From the NCBI RefSeq assembly GCF_003627095.1, contig NZ_CP032627.1:2480001-2544000 (forward strand): a stretch of DNA of 64,000 bases, in the 5' to 3' direction. Shown here piece by piece: positions 7,803 to 15,736 of this stretch (position 1 is the stretch's first letter; each line of letters opens with the position of its first letter). The notes under the pieces are model-generated. The model was not told the origin of the DNA. It saw only the letters and a list, made by a program, of their open reading frames with translations, and ran no database searches. A program made the position numbers and the translations under genes. This DNA is from Lactococcus allomyrinae (GTDB lineage Bacteria > Bacillota > Bacilli > Lactobacillales > Streptococcaceae).

Positions 7803-8184
7803 TTATCACACATACATTTGTTGTTGGGGAAAAGGCTATAAAACAGGAACAACTACGCAAGGGAAAGAATGGCAAGCCCAAAGTTTCAAGGCAAGCCCTT
7901 TTGAGGAGTATGTGAGTACATTTTTACCGCCATTTGTACATGAGGGTATGACTGTAACTGTATCTGGAACGGTGAAAAAAGAAGTCAAGGGAGAGTACAC
8001 AAATTATAGTATTCAATATCCAGTTATTGACACAGTTTATCAACCTAAAACACCAGAACAGCAAGAAACATCTTCTACTGGAATGTGGACGCCAGGTGGT
8101 GGAGCGTTACCAGATACGTCAGATAATATAGGATATTATGGTAGTTCTCCAACGGAAATAGCAGATAGCGACTTACCATTTTAA
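7799..8184 (+). pseudogene. ssb: Single-stranded DNA-binding protein, frameshifted
   Basis: The C-terminal piece (from 7912) has an OB-fold core (GMTVTVSGTVKKEVKGEYTN) and the diagnostic acidic tip DSDLPF that recruits partner proteins. The same frame continues upstream as KGYKTGTTTQGKEWQAQSFK, and the ATG at 7799 gives MIITHTFVVG in another frame. One extra G in GGGG (7826-7829) joins them as VVGGKGYKTG, giving 128 aa. It would coat single strands for replication and RecT recombination. Intact function depends on whether the G is really missing. Confidence 0.7.
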
Positions 8185-8196
8185 GGGGAGTTTTAC

Positions 8197-8289
8197 ATGG
8201 TTTACTATGACTATATAATCCATAGAATCATGAAAAAATACGACTGTGATTATGATACAGCGGCTGAAATATTCAATGATCTGGATTAG
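8197..8289 (+). CDS. Very small hypothetical phage protein
   Basis: 30 aa: MVYYDYIIHRIMKKYDCDYD followed by TAAEIFNDLD. Supported by a strong AAGGGGAG ribosome site and early-operon context. Too short for family recognition. Confidence 0.4.
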   Translation: MVYYDYIIHRIMKKYDCDYDTAAEIFNDLD

Positions 8290-8302
8290 AAATGAGGTAT
8301 TG

Positions 8303-8527
8303 ATGATGGGTAAAATCAGTCAATCTGACAGAATTTTACAGTTTATTAAAGAGAAAGGTTCAATTACACGTCTACAAGCGGCAAATGAAGTTGGTGCATT
8401 TGAGTTGTCTGCAAGAATTGTAGAACTTGAACGTGAGGGCTACACATTTATTAAAGAGCCGATAAAAGTAAAAAATAGATATGGGGATACTGTGAGAGTT
8501 ATGCAATATAGCCTATTTGGAGAATAA
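8303..8527 (+). CDS. Helix-turn-helix phage protein
   Basis: 74 aa from ATG 8303 (MMGKISQSDRILQFIKEKGS). ITRLQAANEVGAFELSARIV followed by ELEREGYTFI is the pattern of small winged-helix domains (HTH_39 type) found in phage early regions. Probably binds DNA. ATG 8303 or 8306 is preferred over a longer in-frame start because GAGG lies at the proper distance. Confidence 0.65.
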   Translation: MMGKISQSDRILQFIKEKGSITRLQAANEVGAFELSARIVELEREGYTFIKEPIKVKNRYGDTVRVMQYSLFGE

Positions 8528-8528
8528 C

Positions 8529-8672
8529 ATGAAAGAATTGGTTAAAAGAGTTGCTGTTTATGTTAGGGATGATGAAACTGAAAGGGAATTTGTAGATGTT
8601 GTAAAAAACGCTTATGCTTCTGGTCTTGCTAATGGATATAAGGACGCATTGATTGAAGAAATGGAGAAATAA
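8529..8672 (+). CDS. Small hypothetical phage protein
   Basis: 47 aa: MKELVKRVAVYVRDDETERE, then FVDVVKNAYASGLANGYKD. It begins two bases after the preceding stop, whose GGAGAATAAC provides the ribosome site. Unrecognised. Confidence 0.5.
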   Translation: MKELVKRVAVYVRDDETEREFVDVVKNAYASGLANGYKDALIEEMEK

Positions 8673-8675
8673 ATC

Positions 8676-8918
8676 ATGCAAACAGTATTTTGGATTTCAG
8701 CTTTAATTTTTTGGATATTTTCTGGTTATGAAGCTTATCATGCGAGAAAATGGAAAATTCAAGCTCAACGAGCATTAGATAATAATGACGCTCTGGTTAA
8801 ATCTTTTGATGATATGGGAAAAGAATTTAATAAATTAGTTCATTCATACAATATTTTTATAAATTTAGTTAAAACAAACGCAACTAAGGAGATTGGAGAA
8901 AATGAAAAACAAGATTAA
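8676..8918 (+). CDS. Small membrane-anchored phage protein
   Basis: 80 aa with one N-terminal membrane segment (VFWISALIFWIFSGYEAY) and a soluble helical tail. Ribosome site GGAGAAATAAATC. Overlaps the next gene by 17 bp. Function unknown. Confidence 0.55.
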   Translation: MQTVFWISALIFWIFSGYEAYHARKWKIQAQRALDNNDALVKSFDDMGKEFNKLVHSYNIFINLVKTNATKEIGENEKQD

Positions 8919-9318
8919 CTTAAACCTTGATAAATTAGCACAAGGCGGAGTACAAGAGCTATTTGACATGAATGTCAAAAAAATTCTTGAAAATATTCAA
9001 GATTTAAACACAGAGCCAAAACTTAAACGAAAAATGACAATCACTATTGATTTTATTCCAGATGAAACACGCAGTATGATTACGCTTGGCAGTCAGGTTA
9101 AGGTAGGGCTTGCACCAACTAAGGGAGTTGCTACAGTGGTACTAACTGGACGTAATAATGATGGAGAACTTGAAGCTAATGAGCTTCAATCTGGTGTTCC
9201 AGGTCAAACTTATATTGATATGGAAACAGGGGAATTAATGTCAGATATTGGTGAAAAACTTTCTGACGAGCAAGCAAAACCAACGGTCATTGACTTACAA
9301 CAATCAAAGAAAGCATAG
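8902..9318 (+). CDS. Phage 'replication terminator'-type protein
   Basis: 138 aa from ATG 8902 (MKNKINLNLDKLAQGGVQEL). The pattern INLNLDKLAxGGVQE..ENIQDLN..KRKMTITIDF..APTKGVA..GQTYIDMETGEL is that of a family commonly labelled replication terminator protein in lactococcal and streptococcal prophages; the label is historical and untested. It precedes a DUF2303-like gene, the usual pairing. Start chosen on GGAG upstream. Confidence 0.6.
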   Translation: MKNKINLNLDKLAQGGVQELFDMNVKKILENIQDLNTEPKLKRKMTITIDFIPDETRSMITLGSQVKVGLAPTKGVATVVLTGRNNDGELEANELQSGVPGQTYIDMETGELMSDIGEKLSDEQAKPTVIDLQQSKKA

Positions 9319-9328
9319 GTAAAATATT

Positions 9329-10057
9329 ATGACACTGACAAAAGAAGCAATACAACATATTCAAGAAATAGCAATCCAACCAGAAAAAAGATTTGTTGAA
9401 AAAAGAGGACGTCTATTTGAAGTAGATTCAGCAAGTGGAGAAGCAAACGAAATTCGTCGTAGAGAAACAAGCTCTTTTACAACAAATACCCTTTCAAGTA
9501 TTGTGGCTTATATTAAAGCATTAGATTATAAAGCAGATAAACTTTATCTACAAATTAAAAATGAGCGTGAAGTGGTCTTGAAAAGTACACTACAAGATGA
9601 TAATACACGCGACCAATTAATTTATGCTCAAGCTATTGTTCCAGATCAAAATTTTAAACGCTTTTTATCTGCAGAACAATTAAATATTGAACTTCAATCA
9701 AAATTCAAACAAAATGAAGATCGTGATATTTTACTACAAGTTGTGGGGAACATTAAAGATGAAGCAGTTCAAAACACATCTGATGATGGTATTTCTCAAA
9801 GAGTGACAATTAAACAAGGAGTTGCGAGTGTGGCAGCCGTTAAAGTTCCTAATCCTGTTTCTCTGACCCCATTTAGCACGTTCCAAGATGTTGAGCAACC
9901 TGAAAGATTATTTGTATTCAGAATGCGTGAGGGAGCGCAAGGAGCGTTATTTGATACTGATGATAACAGTTGGCAGCTTAAAGCTATTCAAAGTATCAAA
10001 GAGTATTTTGAATGGGAGCTTGCAGACGTTAAGCAAGAAGTAGTTATTTTAGCATGA
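9329..10057 (+). CDS. DUF2303-like phage protein
   Basis: 242 aa. The C-terminal segment VPNPVSLTPFSTFQDVEQPE followed by RLFVFRMREG matches DUF2303-type proteins of siphoviruses. Their role is unknown, but they sit beside recombination and replication genes. The start ATG at 9329 has only a weak ribosome site (ATAGGT). Overlaps the methyltransferase gene by 4 bp. Confidence 0.6.
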   Translation: MTLTKEAIQHIQEIAIQPEKRFVEKRGRLFEVDSASGEANEIRRRETSSFTTNTLSSIVAYIKALDYKADKLYLQIKNEREVVLKSTLQDDNTRDQLIYAQAIVPDQNFKRFLSAEQLNIELQSKFKQNEDRDILLQVVGNIKDEAVQNTSDDGISQRVTIKQGVASVAAVKVPNPVSLTPFSTFQDVEQPERLFVFRMREGAQGALFDTDDNSWQLKAIQSIKEYFEWELADVKQEVVILA

Positions 10058-10521
10058 TGACTAAAATATTAGATATGGCGTGTGGTTCTCGAATGTTTTG
10101 GTTTGATAAAGAGAATCCACACGTTGATTTTATAGATAAACGCAAGCATTTTGAAAAGCTTCCTACTGGCCATATTATAAATGTTAATCCTGATATTGTT
10201 GCAGATTTCAGAGAATTACCATTTGAAGATGAAAGTTATCATCTTGTTGTATTTGATCCACCACACTTATTGAGAGCTGGTGAAAAAAGTTGGTTGGCCA
10301 AAAAATATGGGAAGCTTAATCAAAAAACTTGGAAAGATGATATTTCTAAGGGATTTGATGAAGCATTTAGAGTATTAAAGCCTAACGGAACATTAATTTT
10401 TAAATGGAATGAAGAGCAAATAAAGCTTAGTGAAATAGTTAAATTAATTCCATATTCACCACTTTTTGGAAATAAAAGGGCAAAAACTCATTGGCTTGTA
10501 TTTATGAAAATATGTGATTAG
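10054..10521 (+). CDS. SAM-dependent methyltransferase, DPPH motif
   Basis: 155 aa, class I methyltransferase. The SAM-binding loop is ILDMACGSRMFWFD and the catalytic-type motif is VVFDPPHLL, the DPP(Y/H) signature of N6-adenine or N4-cytosine DNA methylases. A fold-ending strand FRVLKPNGTLIFKW follows. No cognate endonuclease is adjacent, so this is an orphan enzyme that could mark phage DNA against restriction. The substrate is inference. Confidence 0.7.
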   Translation: MMTKILDMACGSRMFWFDKENPHVDFIDKRKHFEKLPTGHIINVNPDIVADFRELPFEDESYHLVVFDPPHLLRAGEKSWLAKKYGKLNQKTWKDDISKGFDEAFRVLKPNGTLIFKWNEEQIKLSEIVKLIPYSPLFGNKRAKTHWLVFMKICD

Positions 10522-10533
10522 AAAGGAGCAAAC

Positions 10534-11490
10534 ATGAATTTTCTTAAGCTGTTTAACGCTTTTGATAATTGGGCAAGATTTAACCCTATGACAGCGAATG
10601 AGCGCAGTTTCTGGTTTGCTTTAATGCAAATCTGGAATGCACAGGGGCGCGTGAACTGGTTATCTATACCCAATTCGTCATTGTTAGCCATTACAGGGAT
10701 AACGAATCTTCGGACGCTCCAAAATACACGGCAATCTTTAGAAAGTAAAGGATTAATTGAGTATGAGAAAGGTAAGCGAAATATCACAGCACCAAGATAT
10801 TCAATTATTCCTAAACATAGCCCATTGTTAGAAAATGTGTTTAATACTTCCAATGAAATGAGTAGTAATACTAATGGTTTGAATGGTGTTGCTGTATATG
10901 AAGCTTCTAATGAATTTTCTAGTGAAAAAAATCAAAAATATGATGAAAAAATTGAAACTTCCAATGAAATAACTAGTGATAGCAATGCTTTAGAGCAAAC
11001 AAGCGGAAATGAAACTTCTAATGTAATTTCCGAAGACACTTCCAATACTACTTCCAATACCTCTTTCAATGAAGCTTCCAATACTACTTCCAAAGACACT
11101 TCCACCTATACAGAGAAGAGTAAAGAAAAGAAAAGTAGAGAAGAGATATTTAGTAATAGTGATAATAATAAAAATAATAAAATAAAAAAACTTGTCAGTT
11201 TTTTTGAAGCAGAATTCGGAACGATTTCACCAATGCAAATTGAAGAACTTCAAGCAATGCTATTTGAAGATAAATATGATTTTGAAATTATAAAACTCGC
11301 ATTAAGAGAAGCAAGTTTGAATAACAAGCGTACTTTCAATTATGTCAAAGGGATTTTGAGAAATTGGCGTCAAGAGGGAATAACATCAGTTCATGCAGTT
11401 GAAAATCGTGAGATTGAACGATTTGAAGCTAAAGAACCAGTAAAAACGGATTTTTATATACCAATGGATGGACCTTGGAATGATAAATAG
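10534..11490 (+). CDS. DnaD-domain replication initiator
   Basis: 318 aa. The N-terminal winged helix (NWLSIPNSSLLAITGITNLR) and C-terminal DnaD domain (ISPMQIEELQAMLFEDKYDF, then NYVKGILRNWRQEG) match phage initiators that melt the origin and load helicase. The linker (residues about 103-190) is Ser/Thr/Asn-rich and its DNA carries repeated CTTCCAAT words, suggesting the origin lies inside the gene. Ribosome site AAAGGAG. No helicase loader is obvious. Confidence 0.75.
   Translation: MNFLKLFNAFDNWARFNPMTANERSFWFALMQIWNAQGRVNWLSIPNSSLLAITGITNLRTLQNTRQSLESKGLIEYEKGKRNITAPRYSIIPKHSPLLENVFNTSNEMSSNTNGLNGVAVYEASNEFSSEKNQKYDEKIETSNEITSDSNALEQTSGNETSNVISEDTSNTTSNTSFNEASNTTSKDTSTYTEKSKEKKSREEIFSNSDNNKNNKIKKLVSFFEAEFGTISPMQIEELQAMLFEDKYDFEIIKLALREASLNNKRTFNYVKGILRNWRQEGITSVHAVENREIERFEAKEPVKTDFYIPMDGPWNDK
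10842..11106 (+). repeat. Iteron-like repeats inside the initiator gene
   Basis: The 8-bp word CTTCCAAT or CTTCTAAT recurs at least eight times, often as ACTTCCAATACT or GAAACTTCCAATGAAAT, most densely at 11037-11106. Repeats inside a phage initiator gene commonly mark the replication origin, as in lambda O. It could equally be low-complexity coding for a Ser/Asn/Thr linker. Confidence 0.5.
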
Positions 11491-11498
11491 GGGGTGAG

Positions 11499-12251
11499 AT
11501 TATCGAGGATAAAAAAATAATAATCTATGCTCTATTTGATGATGGTGTTCAATCGGTATACCACACTTTTGAAAATGATAATCGCTTTGAAGTTTATTCG
11601 TTTGGACTTCAAGAAAAAGAAACGGTTATCAATTGCGACTTGTCAGACTTGACAAGTTTCTTTGCTACTGTCAAAAATCTACCTCAACCAGATTTAATAT
11701 TTGCTAATCCACCTTGTGAAACGTTCTCTGTAGCAACAAGAGGTACTTTCAATTCTGGAAATACTGGAAACTTATATTATTACGAAGATGGAACACCAAT
11801 CACAGATTTTGAAGATTGGAAGTCGTCAACCTCTACAAATATTAGAAATTTGAAGAGAGATAAGGGCTTATATTTTGAGAACATCAAGAAAATTAGAGAT
11901 GGTCATGAAAGATTACACATGAATACTGAAACGATTATTAGATATTTTGGTGTACCCTTTGCTATCGAAAATCCTGCACAGTCAATTTGTTTCAAAAAGT
12001 TTTATCAAAATTCAAGTGAGTTATTAGAACTTCCATATTTTTATGACGCAATGACTTATTATTTGGCTTATGATCCAGATTTTTTGACAAAACCAACAAA
12101 AATTAGGGCAAGTATTCCTTTAGTGTTACGTCCTAAACCAATATATGATTCTAAAAAGCGTTTTGAAAAGATTCATAATTACAATGAAAAATCAGCAATG
12201 CCACATAATTTGATAAAAAGTATTGTTTACCAACTCTTAGGAATTGATTGA
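11499..12251 (+). CDS. C5-cytosine methyltransferase-like protein
   Basis: About 250 aa. Contains PDLIFANPPCETFSVATRGT, a variant of the C5-methylase PPCQxFS catalytic motif, and PFAIENPAQS, like motif VI (ENV). Rather short for a full enzyme and lacking an obvious target-recognition domain. The reading frame opens after 11486 with no ATG or GTG in frame; ATT 11499 follows GGGGTGAG, and TTG 11640 would remove the first strands. A lost base near 11500 is another explanation, since GTG 11494 lies one frame away. Confidence 0.55.
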   Translation: MIEDKKIIIYALFDDGVQSVYHTFENDNRFEVYSFGLQEKETVINCDLSDLTSFFATVKNLPQPDLIFANPPCETFSVATRGTFNSGNTGNLYYYEDGTPITDFEDWKSSTSTNIRNLKRDKGLYFENIKKIRDGHERLHMNTETIIRYFGVPFAIENPAQSICFKKFYQNSSELLELPYFYDAMTYYLAYDPDFLTKPTKIRASIPLVLRPKPIYDSKKRFEKIHNYNEKSAMPHNLIKSIVYQLLGID

Positions 12252-12282
12252 GCTGGACGGGTAAAAGGTTTCCCGATAAAAT
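12252..12282 (+). other. Conserved 31-nt hairpin, copy 1
   Basis: Starts GCTGGACGG and ends CCGATAAAAT. CGGG (12258-12261) pairs with CCCG (12272-12275) around a loop containing AAAAGG. It matches copy 2 at 19154-19184 in length and flanks, with a compensatory base-pair change in the stem. It lies right after a stop codon and before the terminase genes. Confidence 0.6.
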
Positions 12283-12306
12283 TTAAAGAAAGGAAAGGTG
12301 ATAATA

Positions 12307-12738
12307 TTGGGCTTACGTCAGCAACATAAAAATTTTGCACAACGATACCGTGAAACAGGCAATGCTACACAGTCTTACATTGACGCTGGTTATAAAGCAA
12401 GGGGGCATTCTGCTGAATCAGCAGCCCAAAGATTGTTGAGCAATGTTGAGGTGCAAAAGTATCTTCAAACCCTTAATAACAAATCAGAGAAGAAGTCCAT
12501 AGCTACAGCTGATGAGATTATGGACTATCTTAGCTCTGTTATGCGCGGAGAAACCACGGAAACTGTTGTTATGATGGCTCAAAAGACAGGTAGAGTTGTT
12601 TCTATTGATAAAACTCCTGATGAATCAACAAGAATTAGAGCGGCTACAGAGCTTTTGAAACGCTATCCAAGTGTAGTGACAGATTCTGACAATACTGTCA
12701 GAATCATCTTTGATGGGATAAAAGAAAGTGGAGATTAG
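12307..12738 (+). CDS. Terminase small subunit
   Basis: 143 aa from TTG 12307. RQQHKNFAQRYRETGNATQS with YIDAGYKARGHSAESAAQRL is the DNA-binding N-terminus of the Terminase_2 family, which recognises the packaging site. The C-terminus carries the usual ATADEIMDYLSSVMRGE segment. TTG was chosen because AAGGAAAGGTG lies upstream; GTG 12298 would overlap that site. Overlaps the large subunit gene by 11 bp. Confidence 0.85.
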   Translation: MGLRQQHKNFAQRYRETGNATQSYIDAGYKARGHSAESAAQRLLSNVEVQKYLQTLNNKSEKKSIATADEIMDYLSSVMRGETTETVVMMAQKTGRVVSIDKTPDESTRIRAATELLKRYPSVVTDSDNTVRIIFDGIKESGD

Positions 12739-13912
12739 ACTTAAATTTGCAAGTGAAAAACACCAGGCACTCATGCTAGATGATAATGACACAATATTTG
12801 CAAGTGGTTCACGTCGTTCAGGTAAATCAATCATTGTTGGTCAGAAAATAATCACAACGATTATTGAAAATAAAAATGTTAATTGTGTTGTTATTCGTGC
12901 AGACAAAGACCAGAACAAAGATACAACTTATGCAACTCTGACACGTATTATCAAACAAATGGGGCTTTTGTCAAAGTTTATCATTCGTAAAAGTCCACTT
13001 GAAATTGAATATAAGCCAACAGGACAGATGATTGTTTTCCGTGGTACAGATGATCCAGAAAAAGTTAAAGGGATTGACTTTGCAACAGGTGGGCTTCATA
13101 TGATTTGGTTTGATGAAATAACATCTATCTCAAAAGAAGCCTATGAAACTATCACAGGCAGCTTCTCAGGTACTGGTGAGTATAAAGTTATCAATCAAAC
13201 ACTTATCACAACCAACCCAGCAGGGAGTGCAAACTGGGTTAAAGATTATTTTATTGACAGGAATGTTTATAAAGCAAGCATTTATAGCTTTACCATTTTT
13301 GATAATAAATTCTTATCTCAAAAGGATAGAGAACATTTTCTGAGGTTAAAAGATATTGATTATCCACGCTATAGACGTGAAGCGCTCGGAGAGTGGGTCT
13401 ATTCAGAGGGATTGATTTATAAATGGCAAGAGGTTGATAGAATCCCTCAAGCCTTACCATTTGTATTTGCTATTGACTGGGGAAATTCACAAGGAAGTGG
13501 CGACCCAACAGCAGCGGTCAAAGTTTCTTTTTCTGGGGATAATATCTTTGTTGAGCAAATTGCTTACAGTAATAAATTAACACTCAATCTATTGGCTCAG
13601 TATTTACCAAGAAACATAAATATTTTCTGTGATTTGAATGCTCCTCATGCTGTTGACTTTCTCATGAATGCTGGTTTTGATATGCAACCCATGAAAAAGG
13701 CAGTAGCAAAAGGACGTGTGGTTGATGGTGTTCAAATCGTGCAGGGTAAAAATCTCAATGTTTTGAGAAATAGTCGTGATTTGATTGCAGAATTAAATAA
13801 TTATTTGTATGACAAAGATGGAAATATTACAACTCAAAATAAGACACCAGATCATTTACTAGACGCTATGCGTTATGCTGTGATTGGGCATGAAAGGATT
13901 GGTAGCGTGTAG
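12728..13912 (+). CDS. Terminase large subunit
   Basis: 394 aa, GTG start. Walker A GSRRSGKS (27-34) and Walker B MIWFDE (125-130) form the packaging ATPase; the coupling segment is LITTNPAG. The RNase H-like nuclease begins at FAIDWGNSQG and continues through IFCDLNAPH to DHLLDAMRYA. Powers DNA entry through the portal and cuts concatemers. PBSX-type family by arrangement; pac or cos type cannot be read from it. Confidence 0.92.
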   Translation: MEIRLKFASEKHQALMLDDNDTIFASGSRRSGKSIIVGQKIITTIIENKNVNCVVIRADKDQNKDTTYATLTRIIKQMGLLSKFIIRKSPLEIEYKPTGQMIVFRGTDDPEKVKGIDFATGGLHMIWFDEITSISKEAYETITGSFSGTGEYKVINQTLITTNPAGSANWVKDYFIDRNVYKASIYSFTIFDNKFLSQKDREHFLRLKDIDYPRYRREALGEWVYSEGLIYKWQEVDRIPQALPFVFAIDWGNSQGSGDPTAAVKVSFSGDNIFVEQIAYSNKLTLNLLAQYLPRNINIFCDLNAPHAVDFLMNAGFDMQPMKKAVAKGRVVDGVQIVQGKNLNVLRNSRDLIAELNNYLYDKDGNITTQNKTPDHLLDAMRYAVIGHERIGSV

Positions 13913-13913
13913 T

Positions 13914-14060
13914 ATGTGGATTAAAAGTAAAAATTTTTGGAGAGAGGTATTTTGTTTCCATGATTATGTCTATGATGATTTATTTAACAGATTAGATGAT
14001 AGATCAGGATATACTCACTATACCTGTAAAAAGTGTGGAAAGGTTAAATTGAAATTATGA
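13914..14060 (+). CDS. Small zinc-binding phage protein (DUF1660-like)
   Basis: 48 aa: MWIKSKNFWREVFCFHDYVY, then a terminal HYTCKKCGK. The Cys-His plus CxxC arrangement resembles DUF1660 prophage proteins. Lies between the terminase and portal genes. Function unknown. Confidence 0.5.
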   Translation: MWIKSKNFWREVFCFHDYVYDDLFNRLDDRSGYTHYTCKKCGKVKLKL

Positions 14061-14188
14061 TGACTTTTTTTATAAATGCACTCATTGCTTTGGCAATTGT
14101 AATTGTTATTGCATTAGGTGCAATTATCATTGTTTCTGTGTATCAAGTAGTTAAGGATATTTTGAAGAAAGGGAAAAATAGTGATTAA
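14057..14188 (+). CDS. Small single-pass membrane protein
   Basis: 43 aa, almost all one hydrophobic helix (ALIALAIVIVIALGAIIIVS) and a basic tail. Overlaps both neighbours by 4-8 bp. Unknown. Confidence 0.5.
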   Translation: MMTFFINALIALAIVIVIALGAIIIVSVYQVVKDILKKGKNSD

Positions 14189-14366
14189 AGAAATACATAT
14201 TATTTATCACCCAGAAAAAGAGTACCCTTATTCAATAGCTGGTTGGAATGATGACGGAACAAATTTTGAGGGAGCAGCTTCTGAGCTTGGTTTAGCTACC
14301 TTGGAATGTGCAACAGCTATATTCCAAGGACTGTTTCTTGACGCTAAAGAAAGGAAACTTTTATGA
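14181..14366 (+). CDS. Small hypothetical late protein
   Basis: 61 aa, GTG start (MIKEIHIIYHPEKEYPYSIA). Upstream GAAGAAAGGGA serves as ribosome site. Overlaps the portal gene by 4 bp. Not recognised. Confidence 0.55.
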   Translation: MIKEIHIIYHPEKEYPYSIAGWNDDGTNFEGAASELGLATLECATAIFQGLFLDAKERKLL

Positions 14367-15736
14367 TTGGAGATGAAATTATATCAGGGCAAGGTGGTGA
14401 CGCCCCTATCATCAATGATACTGGTGCTGCTGTTGGTGGTGGAATGCTTGATATGGGAAATACAACATTTCAAGCTGGTGCTTGGTATTCAAATCAAAAT
14501 AATGCAACCAAAGACAGAGTAAATAAGCCTGGTCAATCAATCGTTTATGGTTTAAAAAGGCAAGTTATTTTTAAACAAAGTATCAAGTATGATGAAAATG
14601 AAAATATTGATTATAGAGAGCGTGGATTTACTTTTCCAGAACTCGACCATATTTTTTCTACACAACTTCATTATGCTTTTGAAAAAGAAGCAATTGACAG
14701 ATTCTCAGCATTGATTACAAGCAATTATGATAATCAAATACAAGAATCATTAAAACAAGCACTTACTTATGGCTTTTGTGTTGTATCTGATGAGGGAACT
14801 GCTGGAAATCCAAGTTTGCGACTTCTAAAAAATGCTTTTCCATTTTTCAATCCACTTGATGAGGTTGAATATTATAGTTTAGTAGGTCTTAAAATAGCTG
14901 AACACTTTGATGACTGTGTAAATGTTATTGTCACATCTGATGGAACTTTTGGAGTTGATAAGGATAATAAACTTTTAGAGGATTTGACTGCTGCTGATGT
15001 TGGTCTTGAGGAGTTTCCAACGTTTGAACGCTTGCACGTTATTTATACAAATAACTTTGAGCCGATATGGGCTGACGCTTATAGCTCAATCTTACGATAT
15101 GATTTAAACTTAGAACAAGCAGACGGTTCTATCAATCGCTACCAAAATGCAATTCTGCAAATTAGAAATTTAATTCGTGGAATGAATGCAACTAAAAAAC
15201 AAACAGAATCAGAGCTTAGACAATTCTATGATAACGTTCATGTTGTAGCGTATGAAATGAACCGCCAAGCAGAGGGGAATTATCCAACAAGTCCTGAATT
15301 AAGTTATGTTCAACCAAATATTGATGTCAATGCTACTATGCAATTTTTGGAAGAAATCAAATCAAATATTTACAGAATGCTTGGGATTGTCAGGAGTGAA
15401 GATTTAGCAGGAAATCAAGCACTTGATACTGTAGTTATCAGGACACAGGAGATGTTGAATCGTGCTACAGAGTACAGTAAACAACTAAAAGAAAGTTATA
15501 CGACAATAACAGGATTGTCAGATATTGGTTTTGAAATTCGCTCACAAGTTCCAATCTATGGCATTATCAAAGAGTTAAATGGTGTAACCAATATTTCTCA
15601 AGAGATGATGACAGATTTGATTATGACTGGATATTCTAAAAAAGAGAAACAAGCGGAGCTAGACCGTGTGCTTTTAACTCAACGTGATGAACTTGGTATG
15701 GCTGGAGCTTTAAGAGGTGTAATCAATGGCAACTAA
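14363..15736 (+). CDS. Portal protein
   Basis: 457 aa. Position directly after the terminase, its length, and the long helical stretch (QNAILQIRNLIRGMNATKKQ) with the YRMLGIVRSEDLAGNQALDT segment fit siphovirus portals, the dodecameric ring through which DNA enters and to which the neck attaches. The N-terminus is Gly-rich and loose. Assignment rests on synteny plus pattern. Confidence 0.75.
   Translation: MIGDEIISGQGGDAPIINDTGAAVGGGMLDMGNTTFQAGAWYSNQNNATKDRVNKPGQSIVYGLKRQVIFKQSIKYDENENIDYRERGFTFPELDHIFSTQLHYAFEKEAIDRFSALITSNYDNQIQESLKQALTYGFCVVSDEGTAGNPSLRLLKNAFPFFNPLDEVEYYSLVGLKIAEHFDDCVNVIVTSDGTFGVDKDNKLLEDLTAADVGLEEFPTFERLHVIYTNNFEPIWADAYSSILRYDLNLEQADGSINRYQNAILQIRNLIRGMNATKKQTESELRQFYDNVHVVAYEMNRQAEGNYPTSPELSYVQPNIDVNATMQFLEEIKSNIYRMLGIVRSEDLAGNQALDTVVIRTQEMLNRATEYSKQLKESYTTITGLSDIGFEIRSQVPIYGIIKELNGVTNISQEMMTDLIMTGYSKKEKQAELDRVLLTQRDELGMAGALRGVINGN

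Noticed and set aside
12298-12306. GTG 12298 as start of the small terminase
   Set aside because: It would sit on its own ribosome site; TTG 12307 is properly spaced.
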